Positions 1-9,144 of a stretch of DNA of 64,000 nt are shown one piece after another (positions within the stretch are counted from its first letter, which is position 1; each line of letters opens with the position of its first letter). The DNA comes from Streptomyces pseudovenezuelae. GTDB taxonomy: Bacteria; Actinomycetota; Actinomycetes; Streptomycetales; Streptomycetaceae. The notes beneath the pieces were generated by a model. The model was not told the DNA's origin. It made no database searches and saw nothing but the letters and a program-made list of their open reading frames with translations. The DNA lies in NCBI RefSeq assembly GCF_001513955.1, contig NZ_KQ948149.1, positions 815,690 through 879,689 of the forward strand. The letters run 5' to 3'. A program made the position numbers and the translations under genes.

Positions 1-2207
1 GTCGACTTCCCGGCCGGGGGAGTCGCGTAGCGTCCCGCCCAGCTGTTGGTCGCGCCGCCCGCGATCGCGCCCTCGTCGGACTGCAACCAGCGGTAGAACT
101 CCAGCTGGCGGCCCAGCGAGGTGTTCCAGTCCGCCGCTCCGGTGGCCGACTTCGGCTTGAGGTCGGCGTAGGAGCTCAGCGCGTAGGCCGCCATCGGGTT
201 CTGGTAGCCGCCGTGCGCGTGGCTGGAGCCGATGCGCCAGGCCCAGCCCGCCGAGGTGTCGGTGGCGCCGCCCCAGGCGTAGTACCAGGACAGCAGGTAC
301 ATCGAGGCGTCCTTGCCGGTGCCGGCCGGGCAGGTGGACGGACCGACACAGTTGCCGATCTTCTTGAAGTACTTGTCGTACATGGCGTAGCGCAGATAGT
401 CGCCCATCTTCGCGGCCTTGCCCACGGTGGCGGAGACGTCGGAGCCCTTGCCCTGCTCCTTGGCCCACTTGTCGGCCCAGTAGGCGGCCTGCACGGCGCG
501 CGCGTCGGCGTCCGGGGCGTTGGTGAACTTCCACTGCTTGGCGTAGGAGGAGTCACCGGTGAACAGGTCCAAGTACCCGTTCTTGCCGCCGTACTTGAAC
601 TGGTCGCAGGTCGGCTGCGGCACCGTCTCCCACACCGACTCCTGCGCACCGCGCTGGAAGGTGTTGATGTACGACGGTCCGGTGTCGGTGGGTCCCGCCT
701 CGCACTTGCCGGGCGAGTTGCCGTAGCCGTAGACGTTGTCGACGTCCTGCAGCCAGTGCATGCCGTAGATGTCGTCCGTGCCGTACGCGCTCTTCAGCTC
801 ACCGGCGAGCGGGTCCGAACCCACCGACACCCCGGTGTCCAGCTTGGCCGGGTACTCGTTCGGGGTGTCCAGCTCGGGTGCGTAGGTGGCCGGCTTGGAG
901 GCGTTGTAGAAGGAGTTGGTCGGCTGGTCGGCGTGCGTGGGGATCATGTACTTCTCCATGATGTCCCAGGCACCGTTGAACTTGGACCAGTCACCGGTCA
1001 CCTTGCCGTACATGGCCTGCAGCCACAGGAGGTAGCTGTACGCCTCCGAGGTCGTCTCGTGGCCGTGGTCGGGCGCCTCGACGATCAGCGTCTCGACCGA
1101 GTGGTACGGGATGCCCTCGGGGGAGAAGTAGCCGTTCGCCGGGTTGGTGATCTTGCCGTACAGATCCAGGAAGCGCGCGTTGTAGGTGCCCGTCGCCGCG
1201 ATCTGGGTGACATTCACCGAGGCCTTCGCGTGCCCGGTCGCCGTCGACTCGAAGGTCGCCGCGCCCGTCCCGGAGGCGTTGCCGGTGATGGTCACCGTCT
1301 GGGCGGTGCTCCAGTTCGACGGCGTGAAGGTCAGCGAGGCCCCACCGGTCACCGAAAGACCCGAGTTGCCGCTCGTGCGGGCCGTCGTGACGGTCACGTT
1401 GGCCGAGGGCTGCGTGGACAGCTTCACGGTGTACGTGCCCGTCTTGCCCTGCTGGACGGCCAGTTGGGTGGCCGAGGCGACGATGGCGGGACCCGAGGCG
1501 ACCGTGATGCCGACCGGCGTCGACTCACCGGACGCGCCCAGGCTGTCGTACGCCTTCGCCAGCAGTGAATGACCGCCCACGGTCAAGCTTGAGACCGAGA
1601 GCGAGTACGGCGAGGTCGTGTCGGTGCCGAGCAGCGTGGTGTTGTCGTAGAACTCCACCTTGCTGATGGTCGCGTTGTCCGCGGCCGCGGCCGTCGCCGC
1701 CAGGGGTACCGCGCTGCCCTGGGTGTAGACCGCGCCCGCGGCCGGGCTGGTCAGCACGGTGATCGGCGGCTGGTGGGCGCCGGTGCAACTGGTGCCGTTG
1801 ATCGCGAAGTTGGCGGGAGCGGCGTTGCTGCCGCTGTAGGTGAACTGCGCCCCGGTGGTGACGGCGGCGCCCGCGGCGATGTTCGCGTTGTAGGTGGCGT
1901 TCTTGACCGTGACCGCCTGGCCGGACTGGGACCAGGTGCCGTTCCAGCCGTTGCTCAGCTTCTGGTTGCCCGCGTAGCTGTAGCTCAGGGTCCAGCCGTT
2001 GATGGCGTCCGTGCCGCGGTTGGTGATCGTCAGATCCGCGGTGAAGCCGGAGCCCCAGTCGTTGGTCTTGTAGTCGACACTGCACTGAACTGCCGCTGCT
2101 TGTGCGGGAGTTGAAGCCGCACTCAGCATCGCGAACGGCAGTGCCATGGCCGCCACGACAGCGGTCCACAATCGCCGAACGGTCCGGCGTCTCCTGGTGG
2201 GGGGCAT
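1..2207 (-). CDS. GH48 reducing-end cellobiohydrolase with CBM2, 3' end outside window
   Basis: Secreted processive exocellulase that releases cellobiose from cellulose chain ends. The first 735 codons are present and the C-terminus lies beyond position 1. The start ATG at 2207 is preceded by GGAGGA (2215-2220). Order seen: Arg-rich signal peptide (about residues 1-35), CBM2 beginning with the CSVDYKTNDWGSGF block (to about 140), an Ig-like module opening with PPITVLTSPAAG (about 145-240), a second beta-sandwich module with TLAFTPSNWS-like character (about 240-325), then the GH48 catalytic domain. The GH48 block GHETTSEAYSYLLWLQAMYG lies near residue 386 and contains the likely catalytic Glu. 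The gene is divergent from the GH5 and GH6 cellulases and shares a CebR-boxed promoter region with them. It is absent from the supplied open reading frames of useful length only because it runs off the window. Confidence 0.93.
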   Translation of the reverse strand, partial: MPPTRRRRTVRRLWTAVVAAMALPFAMLSAASTPAQAAAVQCSVDYKTNDWGSGFTADLTITNRGTDAINGWTLSYSYAGNQKLSNGWNGTWSQSGQAVTVKNATYNANIAAGAAVTTGAQFTYSGSNAAPANFAINGTSCTGAHQPPITVLTSPAAGAVYTQGSAVPLAATAAAADNATISKVEFYDNTTLLGTDTTSPYSLSVSSLTVGGHSLLAKAYDSLGASGESTPVGITVASGPAIVASATQLAVQQGKTGTYTVKLSTQPSANVTVTTARTSGNSGLSVTGGASLTFTPSNWSTAQTVTITGNASGTGAATFESTATGHAKASVNVTQIAATGTYNARFLDLYGKITNPANGYFSPEGIPYHSVETLIVEAPDHGHETTSEAYSYLLWLQAMYGKVTGDWSKFNGAWDIMEKYMIPTHADQPTNSFYNASKPATYAPELDTPNEYPAKLDTGVSVGSDPLAGELKSAYGTDDIYGMHWLQDVDNVYGYGNSPGKCEAGPTDTGPSYINTFQRGAQESVWETVPQPTCDQFKYGGKNGYLDLFTGDSSYAKQWKFTNAPDADARAVQAAYWADKWAKEQGKGSDVSATVGKAAKMGDYLRYAMYDKYFKKIGNCVGPSTCPAGTGKDASMYLLSWYYAWGGATDTSAGWAWRIGSSHAHGGYQNPMAAYALSSYADLKPKSATGAADWNTSLGRQLEFYRWLQSDEGAIAGGATNSWAGRYATPPAGKS

Positions 2208-2254
2208 TGCTGGTTCCTCCTTGTGCGGCTCGGAGAAGTCAAGGCTTGAACCAG

Positions 2255-2268
2255 TGGGAGCGCTCCCA
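2255..2268. promoter_or_regulatory. CebR-type operator, perfect palindrome
   Basis: TGGGAGCGCTCCCA is exactly the 14-bp cellulose/cellobiose operator bound by the LacI-family repressor CebR in actinomycetes. It sits 48 bp upstream of the GH48 start in the divergent cellulase promoter region, so cellobiose-relieved repression of GH48 is the expected control. Confidence 0.92.
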
Positions 2269-2398
2269 TAGTGAGGACGGGGGTTCAAGGGGTCAAGGCT
2301 CGTGAAGAGTCGAAAAGATTCGACGAACGGGGCTGAAGGAAAGTCAAGTGACCCCTCTGTTCTTTGCCGTCACTTGGCGCTACCTTCCTTGACACCAG

Positions 2399-2412
2399 TG
2401 GGAGCGATTCCA
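2399..2412. promoter_or_regulatory. Second CebR-like operator, imperfect
   Basis: TGGGAGCGATTCCA matches 12 of 14 bases of the CebR palindrome. It lies 47 bp upstream of the GH5 start, mirroring the spacing of the perfect box to GH48. This suggests one operator for each direction of the divergent region. Confidence 0.8.
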
Positions 2413-2459
2413 TCAGTCGACGCGTCCGTAACGGCGCGCTGATCTGCAAGGAGTCGCTC

Positions 2460-3932
2460 ATGCGACACCCCCCGCGTTCAGTACTCTCAGCCGTTGCCGG
2501 CGCGGTCGCCCTTGTCGGGGCCGTGACGGTGCCGGTGGTCTCAGCGTCCGGGGCCGCCCCTGCCTGCTCGGTGGAGTACTCCGTCACCAGCCAGTGGGGA
2601 AGCGGCTTCCAGGGTGCCGTGAGGATCACCAACAACACGGCCGCCATGAGTAGTTGGAGCCTCGCCTTCGACTTCGCCGGCGGCCAGGAGCTCACCCAGG
2701 GCTGGAACGCGAAATGGTCCCAGTCCGGTACGACGGTCACCGCGGCCAACGAGAGCTACAACGGCTCCCTGGCCACCGGAGCGAGCGTCAGCGCCGGATT
2801 CATCGCGTCCTGGTCGGGGAGCAACGCCGTACCGACCTCGTTCAAGCTCAACGGCGCCGGCTGCAACACGGCTGCCGAGCCCTCACCCACACCAGAGCCC
2901 ACGGACCCGGCCCAGGAGACACCCCCCGCGCTCCGGGTCTCCGGCAACAAGCTCGTGGACTCCGCCGGCGCGACCCGCCGTCTGCTCGGCGTGAACCGGT
3001 CCGGTGGCGAGTTCATGTGCGTCCAGGGCCGGGGCATCTTCGACGGCCCGGTCGACGACGCCTCCGTCAAGGCGATCGCCGACTGGAAGGCCAACACGGT
3101 CCGCATTCCCCTCAACGAGGAGTGCTGGCTCGGCCTGAGCAACATCGACCCGGCCTACGCCGGGGCGAACTACATCAACGCCGTCAAGGGCCTGGTCGCC
3201 AAGGTCAAGGCGCACGGCATGACACCCGTGGTCGAACTGCACTGGACCCACGGGCAGTACACCGGCAACTCCGCCGGCTGCTCCGACGTGCACGCAAGCT
3301 GCCAGAAACCGATGCCCGACATGCAGTACACGCCGTCCTTCTGGGCCTCGGTGGCCAACACCTTCAAGAGTGACCGCACGGTGGTCTTCGACCTGTTCAA
3401 CGAGCCCTACCCGGACCGCGCCACCGCCACGACCACCCAGGCGTGGCAGTGCTGGCGGGACGGCGGCAGCTGCCCGGGCATCGGGTACGAGGTCGCCGGC
3501 ATGCAGGACCTCGTCGACAGCGTCCGGGGCACCGGCGCGACCAACCTCATCCTGGCCGGGGGGATCGCCTACTCCAACGACCTCAGCCAGTGGAGGGCGT
3601 ACAAACCTGCCGACCCGGCGGGCAATCTCGCCGCCGCCTGGCACGTGTACAACTTCAACTCCTGCGCCGACGAGAGCTGCTGGAACTCCACGCTCGCTCC
3701 GGTGGCCGCCCAGGTCCCCCTCGTGGCGGGGGAGATCGGCGAGAACACCTGCGCGCACGGATTCATCGACCGGGTCATGAAGTGGTTCGACGACCGCGGT
3801 CTGTCGTACCTCGGCTGGACCTGGAACACCTGGGACTGCTCCACCGGACCGTCCCTGATCAGCAGCTACGACGGCACACCCACAGCGTTCGGCACCGGGC
3901 TGCGTGACCATCTGCGCGCCCTGAACGGATAG
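2460..3932 (+). CDS. Secreted GH5 endoglucanase with N-terminal CBM2
   Basis: Cellulase of 490 residues cleaving internal beta-1,4-glucan bonds outside the cell. The ATG at 2460 follows AAGGAG (2448-2453); the longer reading frame upstream would run through the operator and lacks a signal peptide. Order: signal peptide (1-about 33), CBM2 (about 35-133, starting CSVEYSVTSQWGSGF), Pro/Thr-rich linker with PTPEPTDP (about 134-155), GH5 barrel (about 156-490). The acid/base Glu is E315 in FDLFNEPYPD and the nucleophile is E425 in VAGEIGEN. It is followed after 47 bp by the GH6 gene, most likely in the same transcript, and is controlled from the CebR-boxed region. Confidence 0.93.
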   Translation: MRHPPRSVLSAVAGAVALVGAVTVPVVSASGAAPACSVEYSVTSQWGSGFQGAVRITNNTAAMSSWSLAFDFAGGQELTQGWNAKWSQSGTTVTAANESYNGSLATGASVSAGFIASWSGSNAVPTSFKLNGAGCNTAAEPSPTPEPTDPAQETPPALRVSGNKLVDSAGATRRLLGVNRSGGEFMCVQGRGIFDGPVDDASVKAIADWKANTVRIPLNEECWLGLSNIDPAYAGANYINAVKGLVAKVKAHGMTPVVELHWTHGQYTGNSAGCSDVHASCQKPMPDMQYTPSFWASVANTFKSDRTVVFDLFNEPYPDRATATTTQAWQCWRDGGSCPGIGYEVAGMQDLVDSVRGTGATNLILAGGIAYSNDLSQWRAYKPADPAGNLAAAWHVYNFNSCADESCWNSTLAPVAAQVPLVAGEIGENTCAHGFIDRVMKWFDDRGLSYLGWTWNTWDCSTGPSLISSYDGTPTAFGTGLRDHLRALNG

Positions 3933-3979
3933 CACCCGCCGGGCGGACACCATCCGCGAACGAGAAGGAACCCGCACTC

Positions 3980-5695
3980 ATGAGTCGTACGAGAACAGCG
4001 CTCCTCGCTGCCCTGGCGCTCGTCGCCGGGGCCTCCGGGACCGCGTTGGCCGTGGCCCCCGGGGACGCAGGCCTCGCCGCCGTCCCCTGCACCGTGGACT
4101 ACAAGGTGCAGAACCAGTGGGACACCGGCTTCACCGCCGCCGTCACCATCACCAACAACAGCACAGCCAAGTCGAGTTGGTCGCTGAAGTGGGCGTACGC
4201 CGGAAACCAGAAGGTCACCAGCGGCTGGAACGCCAAGATCAGCCAGAGCGGGACGGCCGTCACCGCGGCCAACGAGTCCTACAACGGCACGCTCGCCACC
4301 GGCGGTTCGGTCAGCTTCGGCTTCCAGGGCAGCTACAGCGGCACCAACGCCGTCCCGGCCACCTTCACCCTTGACGGGGTGACCTGCAACGTCGACGGCG
4401 GCGGTCCGACCGACCCGGGCCCGACCGACCCCGGCACGCCCGGCACCCGGGTCGACAACCCGTACGCGGGCGCCAAGGTGTACGTGAACCCCGAGTGGGC
4501 CGCCAACGCCGCCGCCGAACCCGGCGGCAGCCGCATCTCCAACCAGCCCACCGGCGTGTGGCTGGACCGGATCGCCGCGATCAACGGCACCGGCGGCAAG
4601 ATGGGCCTGCGCGCCCACCTCGACGAGGCGCTCAAGCAGAAGGGCTCCGGAGAACTCGTCGTCCAGCTGGTCATCTACGACCTGCCCGGACGCGACTGCT
4701 CCGCCCTCGCCTCCAACGGCGAACTGGGCCCGACGGAGATCGACAAGTACAAGACGCAGTACATCGACCCGATCGCCGCGATCCTCGCCGACTCCAAGTA
4801 CGCCTCGCTGCGGATCGTCAACACCATCGAGATCGACTCGCTGCCCAACCTCGTCACCAACGTCACGCCCCGGGCCACCGCCACCGCGAACTGCGACACG
4901 ATGAAGGCCAACGGCAACTACGTCAAGGGCGTCGGCTACGCGCTCAACAAGCTCGGTGACGCCCCCAACGTCTACAACTACGTGGACGCCGGCCACCACG
5001 GCTGGCTCGGCTGGGACGACAACTTCTCCGCGACCGTCCAGACGATCAAGCAGGCCGCCACCGCCGAGGGCGCCACGATCAACGACGTGCAGGGCTTCAT
5101 CACCAACACCGCCAACTACAGCGCGCTGAAGGAGCAGTACTTCACCATCAACGACTCCGTGGGCGGCAAGTCCGTGCGCGAGTCGAAGTGGGTCGACTGG
5201 AACCGGTACACCGACGAGCTCTCCTACGCCCAGGCCTTCCGCCAGGAGGCCGTGAACCAGGGCTTCCCCTCCGGCGTGGGCATGCTGATCGACACCTCCC
5301 GCAACGGCTGGGGCGGTTCCGCCCGGCCGACCGGTCCGGGTGCCATGACGAACGTGGACACCTACGTCGAGGGGGGCCGGATCGACCGGCGCATCCACGT
5401 CGGCAACTGGTGCAACCAGTCGGGAGCTGGTCTCGGCGAGCGTCCCAAGGCGGCTCCGGCCGCAGGGATCGACGCCTACGTGTGGATCAAGCCTCCGGGT
5501 GAGTCCGACGGGGCGAGCTCTGCCGTCCCGAACGACGAGGGCAAGGGCTTCGACCGGATGTGCGACCCGACGTACACCGGCAACCCGCGCAACAACAACA
5601 ACATGTCCGGTGCGCTGCCGAACGCCCCGCTGTCGGGGCACTGGTTCTCGGCGCAGTTCCAGGAGCTCATGAAGAACGCGTACCCGGCGCTCTAG
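3980..5695 (+). CDS. Secreted GH6 cellobiohydrolase with N-terminal CBM2
   Basis: Exocellulase of 571 residues, typical of actinobacterial Cel6B-type non-reducing-end cellobiohydrolases. The ATG at 3980 follows AGAAGGA. Order: signal peptide (1-about 34), CBM2 (about 36-137, beginning CTVDYKVQNQWDTGF), a GPTDPGPTDPGTPG linker, then GH6 (about 155-571). D239 in YDLPGRDCSA is the expected catalytic acid. The C-terminal region has the WIKPPGESDG block seen in the GH6 exo-type lid and product region. With GH48 acting from reducing ends and GH5 as the endo-enzyme, this completes a classic three-enzyme cellulose system. Confidence 0.94.
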   Translation: MSRTRTALLAALALVAGASGTALAVAPGDAGLAAVPCTVDYKVQNQWDTGFTAAVTITNNSTAKSSWSLKWAYAGNQKVTSGWNAKISQSGTAVTAANESYNGTLATGGSVSFGFQGSYSGTNAVPATFTLDGVTCNVDGGGPTDPGPTDPGTPGTRVDNPYAGAKVYVNPEWAANAAAEPGGSRISNQPTGVWLDRIAAINGTGGKMGLRAHLDEALKQKGSGELVVQLVIYDLPGRDCSALASNGELGPTEIDKYKTQYIDPIAAILADSKYASLRIVNTIEIDSLPNLVTNVTPRATATANCDTMKANGNYVKGVGYALNKLGDAPNVYNYVDAGHHGWLGWDDNFSATVQTIKQAATAEGATINDVQGFITNTANYSALKEQYFTINDSVGGKSVRESKWVDWNRYTDELSYAQAFRQEAVNQGFPSGVGMLIDTSRNGWGGSARPTGPGAMTNVDTYVEGGRIDRRIHVGNWCNQSGAGLGERPKAAPAAGIDAYVWIKPPGESDGASSAVPNDEGKGFDRMCDPTYTGNPRNNNNMSGALPNAPLSGHWFSAQFQELMKNAYPAL

Positions 5696-5735
5696 ACCTG
5701 CCGAGCACGCGGCGCGACACCCCGCCGGGGTCCGG

Positions 5736-6512
5736 TCAGTTCCCCTTGGCCAGGCCCCGGCGGATCGCGATCTCCACCGCCGAACGGTCGCCGTCCGGGC
5801 GGTCCGGCCCGTACGGCTCGGCCGGGAGCAGAGGCGGCTGCGCCATGAAACGCGGCCGTGTGCCGTGGTGGGGCTGGGCCGCGTGGACCAGGAAGGGGTG
5901 GCAGAGGTAGACGTCACCGGGGCTCCCGGTGGCGAGGGCGACCGGGCGGTGCGCCGAGGCCTCGTCCACCTTCGGGCCCAACTCCAGGAAGGAGGCGCCC
6001 TCTTCGCCGTACGGCTCCAGGACCGGGGGTACGTCGAGATGGGAGCCCACCCTGATACGGGTCGGGGCGTCGGACTCGGTGACCTCGCTGAACAGGAACA
6101 GCATCAGCAGGGCGCGGTCCCTGGAGCGCAGGTTGGTGTGGTACCTGCCGGGCGGCGCGCCCTCGGGGAGGTAGCTGCCCTCGATGTGCCAGCCAGCGTC
6201 GTCGGGTTCCTCCGCGTGCGGAAAACGCAACGGGAAGCTGCCCAGGGAGTAGCGGGACTGCCAGCGGTCCTCGCCCACCAGCAGGTCGAACGCCTCGTGC
6301 AGGACCGGGGTGTTCGCGGCCGCCGCGAACGGACCCTGTGCCATCCCGGCCACCCACACCACGGGGTCCTTCCAGGAGGCCGGGTCCGCAGGGTCGTAGC
6401 CCGTCTCCCGCCACAGCAGCGACGCGCAGTGCTGGGCGACGCGGGGCGGGAAGGCGCCCTCGATCCTCACGAATCCGTCGTCGAGGAAGCGCTCCACCAG
6501 TTCGTCGTCCAT
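5736..6512 (-). CDS. Phytanoyl-CoA dioxygenase (PhyH) family protein
   Basis: Fe(II)/2-oxoglutarate oxygenase fold of 258 residues; the substrate is unknown. The start is placed at ATG 6512 (MDDELVERF), preceded by AGGA at usual spacing; longer in-frame starts add a low-complexity Arg-rich tail. Metal ligands fit the H-x-D...H pattern: GWHIEGSYLP supplies the first His and an acidic residue, and YLCHPFLVHAAQPH supplies the distal His, followed by Arg in GTRPRF that would hold 2-oxoglutarate. It converges with the GH6 gene and is divergent from the methyltransferase. No operon partner suggests a pathway. Confidence 0.8.
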   Translation of the reverse strand: MDDELVERFLDDGFVRIEGAFPPRVAQHCASLLWRETGYDPADPASWKDPVVWVAGMAQGPFAAAANTPVLHEAFDLLVGEDRWQSRYSLGSFPLRFPHAEEPDDAGWHIEGSYLPEGAPPGRYHTNLRSRDRALLMLFLFSEVTESDAPTRIRVGSHLDVPPVLEPYGEEGASFLELGPKVDEASAHRPVALATGSPGDVYLCHPFLVHAAQPHHGTRPRFMAQPPLLPAEPYGPDRPDGDRSAVEIAIRRGLAKGN

Positions 6513-6581
6513 GGGGTCATCCTGGGGGTCCGGCAGCGGTGGACGCATCCCGTTTTCGTGCCGTCCGCCGTGCCGCGTTTC

Positions 6582-6596
6582 TTGCCGTCGTGGCAA
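6582..6596. promoter_or_regulatory. Inverted repeat TTGCC-N5-GGCAA in divergent promoter region
   Basis: A perfect 5-bp-arm dyad lies between the divergent PhyH and methyltransferase genes, 65 bp upstream of the latter. It may be an operator; no regulator is identified. Confidence 0.35.
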
Positions 6597-6660
6597 CATC
6601 GCCGGCTTCTTCGCGGTGCGTCGGCGCACGCTGGCCGCGTCCCGACGAGAGGCTGGCAGC

Positions 6661-7545
6661 ATGGCGCACGACGACGACACCCGCGGTCACCACCACGACC
6701 ACACCGACATCGACTGGTCCCGGATGGCCGGGCATCTTCAGACCCAGGCGGAACTGTTCACGCCGCTGTACGAGCGGGCCCTGGCCTGGCTCGGGCACAA
6801 GCAGACCGAGCCGGGCCTGATCGTGGACGCGGGCAGTGGGCCCGGGGTGCTGTCCTGTCTGCTGGCCGAGGCGTTCCCGGGGGCCAGGGTGGTCGCCGTC
6901 GACGGGGCCGAGCCGCTGCTGGAGCGGGCGCGGGCCCGGGCCGAGCGGCTCGGAGTCGCCGACCGCTTCGGCACCCTCGCCGGTGAACTGCCCGGAGCCC
7001 TCGACGACTTGGACTATCCGGTCGACCTGCTCTGGGCCAGCCGGAGCCTGCACCACCTGGGGGACCAGCGGGCCGGGATCGCCGCGTTCGCCGCGCGGCT
7101 GGCGCGGGGCGGCACCCTGGCGCTGATGGAGGGCGGGCTGCCGGCGCGCTTCCTGCCCCGGGACATCGGGATCGGGCGGCCCGGCCTGCAGGCGCGGCTC
7201 GACGCGCTGGAGGAGGAGTGGTTCGCCCGGATGCGGGCCGGGCTGCCCGACTCCGTCGCCGAGGTCGAGGACTGGACCGCGCTGATGGCCGCCGCGGAGC
7301 TGCGGCACACCGGTACGCGCAGCTTCATGCTGGATCTTCCGGCGCCGACGACCGACCGGGCCCGCGCGTACATCGCCGCGTCGCTCGGGCGGCTGCGGGA
7401 CGTGTTCGGGGAGCAGTTGGACGCGGACGACCGCGACACCCTCGACCGGCTGCTCGATCCCGAGGACGCGGCGAGCGTGCACCGCCGGGCGGATCTGTTC
7501 GTGCTGGCCGTGCACACCGTGCACACCGCGGTGCGGCCCGGCTGA
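6661..7545 (+). CDS. Class I SAM-dependent methyltransferase
   Basis: A 294-residue protein with a Rossmann-type SAM-binding core. Motif I is IVDAGSGPGVLSCLLAE (about residues 55-71), the acidic end of beta-2 is VVAVDGAEPLLERA, and motif IV-like LLWASRSLHHL follows. The ATG at 6661 is chosen because it follows an AGAGG-type ribosome site and because upstream in-frame codons are low complexity. The N-terminus is His/Asp-rich (HHHDH), perhaps metal-binding. The methyl acceptor is unknown. The last 532 bp overlap antisense with the membrane-protein frame at 7014-8936. Confidence 0.86.
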   Translation: MAHDDDTRGHHHDHTDIDWSRMAGHLQTQAELFTPLYERALAWLGHKQTEPGLIVDAGSGPGVLSCLLAEAFPGARVVAVDGAEPLLERARARAERLGVADRFGTLAGELPGALDDLDYPVDLLWASRSLHHLGDQRAGIAAFAARLARGGTLALMEGGLPARFLPRDIGIGRPGLQARLDALEEEWFARMRAGLPDSVAEVEDWTALMAAAELRHTGTRSFMLDLPAPTTDRARAYIAASLGRLRDVFGEQLDADDRDTLDRLLDPEDAASVHRRADLFVLAVHTVHTAVRPG

Positions 7546-8936
7546 GGGCGGGCCTGGGCAGGCGCGCGGACGTACTCCGTGACGCGAGCGCCCCGGACCT
7601 CCTGGACCCGGCCGGGCGCGAAGCAGTCGGCCAGGATCCTGCGCTTGATCCGCTCCAGCGGTGTGGGGTCCAGCGGCTCGCCCACCGGGTCGGAGACCGC
7701 GACGATCCGTTCCGTCGCCAGCATGCGGGCGCGCAGGACGGCGGCGGTCACCTCCGTGCCGTACAGGGTCCCCGAGGCGGCCGGGCCACGGGCCAGGGCC
7801 AGGTCGCGCAGCCGCCGCACCGATCCCGGGTCGGCCAGGGACCACACCCGGCGCCGGGACGGCAGGTAGAGGACGCCGTCGGCGCGGACCGAGGCCATCG
7901 CCCGGGTGACCGCGGCGGCATCGTCGGTGCGGCTGTCCGGGGTGCGCACCTGGAGGGTGACCGGCAGCAGCGCGAGCAGGGCCACGCCCATGACGAGCGC
8001 CCGGGTCCGGCCCAGCCGGTCGAGGGCCGCCCCGATCAGGAGGGCCGCGCCCGCCTGGCCGTAGAGGACGTAACGGTCCACGTAGAGCGGCTTCAGCGGG
8101 GTCAGGAGCAGCAGGGTCAGCGCGGGCAGGACCGTCAGGGGCAGCGCCAGGCGGGGCAGCGGGCCGTGCCGGAGCGGGAGGGCACACGCCAGGGCCAGTG
8201 CGGTCGTCGCGGCGAAGCCGAGCAGCGCGCCCGCCCCCGGGCCGCCGATCCACGACACCTGGTCCGACTGGCGCGTGCTCAGCGCGGCCAGGGGAGCCAG
8301 ACCGGCGCAGACCACGAGGGCCACCCGCAGGGCGGGGCGGCGGGCCGGACGCTGAAGAGCCGACAGGTGCGCGGGCACGGCCAGCACCGCGAACTCGTGG
8401 AGCAGGCAGGCGAGGAGCAGGACCGTGCCGTACGCCGCCCAGGCACCTGCCGTACGCCGGTCCGCCGCCCGCACCAGCAGGTACGTCGCCCAGACCACCA
8501 ACGCGCAGACGAGCGCGTAGGAGCGGCCCTCCTGCGCGTACCGCTGGACCGGCGGGAGCACGGCGAAGGCGAGGCCGGCCAGCAGGCCCGCGCGCGTTCC
8601 GGCGAGGCGGTGACCCAGCAGGGCGAGTCCGGCCGCGGCCACCGCCGTCGCCAGGACCGAGGGAAGGCGGAGCACCAGGAGCGGGTCCGCACCCTCGCAC
8701 ACCCGGAACAGGGCGTGCATGAACAGGTAGTACAGGCCGTGCACGGCGTCGGCGTTGCCCAGCGCCGCCCACAGGTCGGGCAGCGAGCGCCGCGCCATGT
8801 CGTACGTCACCACCTCGTCCCGCCATATGCTGCCGTCGCGCCGGACGCCCCACAGGCCGAGGGCGAGGGAGAACACGGCCGGGACGAGGGTGTGCCGGGG
8901 GAACCGGGCGCGGGGCGCGGACGGGGCGGACGGCAA
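7014..8936 (-). CDS. GT39/GT-C type polytopic membrane protein with abnormal antisense C-terminal extension
   Basis: The open frame encodes 640 residues. Residues 1 to about 455 are a credible integral-membrane mannosyltransferase-like protein: an early WRDEVVTYDMARR loop typical of the GT-C first periplasmic loop with its acidic residue, then about ten hydrophobic helices, an LKPLYVDRYVLYGQ loop, and a soluble tail ending near TEYVRAPAQ. The remaining 180 residues lie antisense to the methyltransferase gene and are Ser/Arg-rich low complexity, like a read-through of non-coding sequence. The start is TTG at 8936 and is uncertain. The natural protein probably ended near 7550. Function is inferred: lipid-linked sugar transfer to a surface polymer or protein. 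Confidence 0.7.
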   Translation of the reverse strand: MPSAPSAPRARFPRHTLVPAVFSLALGLWGVRRDGSIWRDEVVTYDMARRSLPDLWAALGNADAVHGLYYLFMHALFRVCEGADPLLVLRLPSVLATAVAAAGLALLGHRLAGTRAGLLAGLAFAVLPPVQRYAQEGRSYALVCALVVWATYLLVRAADRRTAGAWAAYGTVLLLACLLHEFAVLAVPAHLSALQRPARRPALRVALVVCAGLAPLAALSTRQSDQVSWIGGPGAGALLGFAATTALALACALPLRHGPLPRLALPLTVLPALTLLLLTPLKPLYVDRYVLYGQAGAALLIGAALDRLGRTRALVMGVALLALLPVTLQVRTPDSRTDDAAAVTRAMASVRADGVLYLPSRRRVWSLADPGSVRRLRDLALARGPAASGTLYGTEVTAAVLRARMLATERIVAVSDPVGEPLDPTPLERIKRRILADCFAPGRVQEVRGARVTEYVRAPAQARPQPGRTAVCTVCTASTNRSARRCTLAASSGSSSRSRVSRSSASNCSPNTSRSRPSDAAMYARARSVVGAGRSSMKLRVPVCRSSAAAISAVQSSTSATESGSPARIRANHSSSSASSRACRPGRPIPMSRGRKRAGSPPSISARVPPRASRAANAAIPARWSPRWCRLRLAQSRSTG

Positions 8937-9144
8937 CCGGACCGGCCGTAGCAGGGGTCCTGGTGAGTGTGTGGCGGCGATGGCTGACTCCGGTGCGTGG
9001 CGGGAGCACGGGGCCCGAAGAGCGGGCGTGCACCGACGAGTTCAGGGGCCGGCGGATTGTTGGGCAGCCCCGGATCGGGGCGTCAATCAATTTCGCGGGA
9101 GTTGCCGACACACGGGACGGTCGTGAGCGAAGGGGGAGACGGAC

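Noticed and set aside
213..1568. 451-codon plus-strand frame over the window start
   Set aside because: Shadow of the GH48 gene, which reads through on the minus strand with known catalytic motifs.
3866..5917. 683-codon minus-strand open frame opposite GH6
   Set aside because: It is an antisense GC-frame shadow rich in Gly, Val and Arg without domain character, and the plus-strand GH6 gene is clear.
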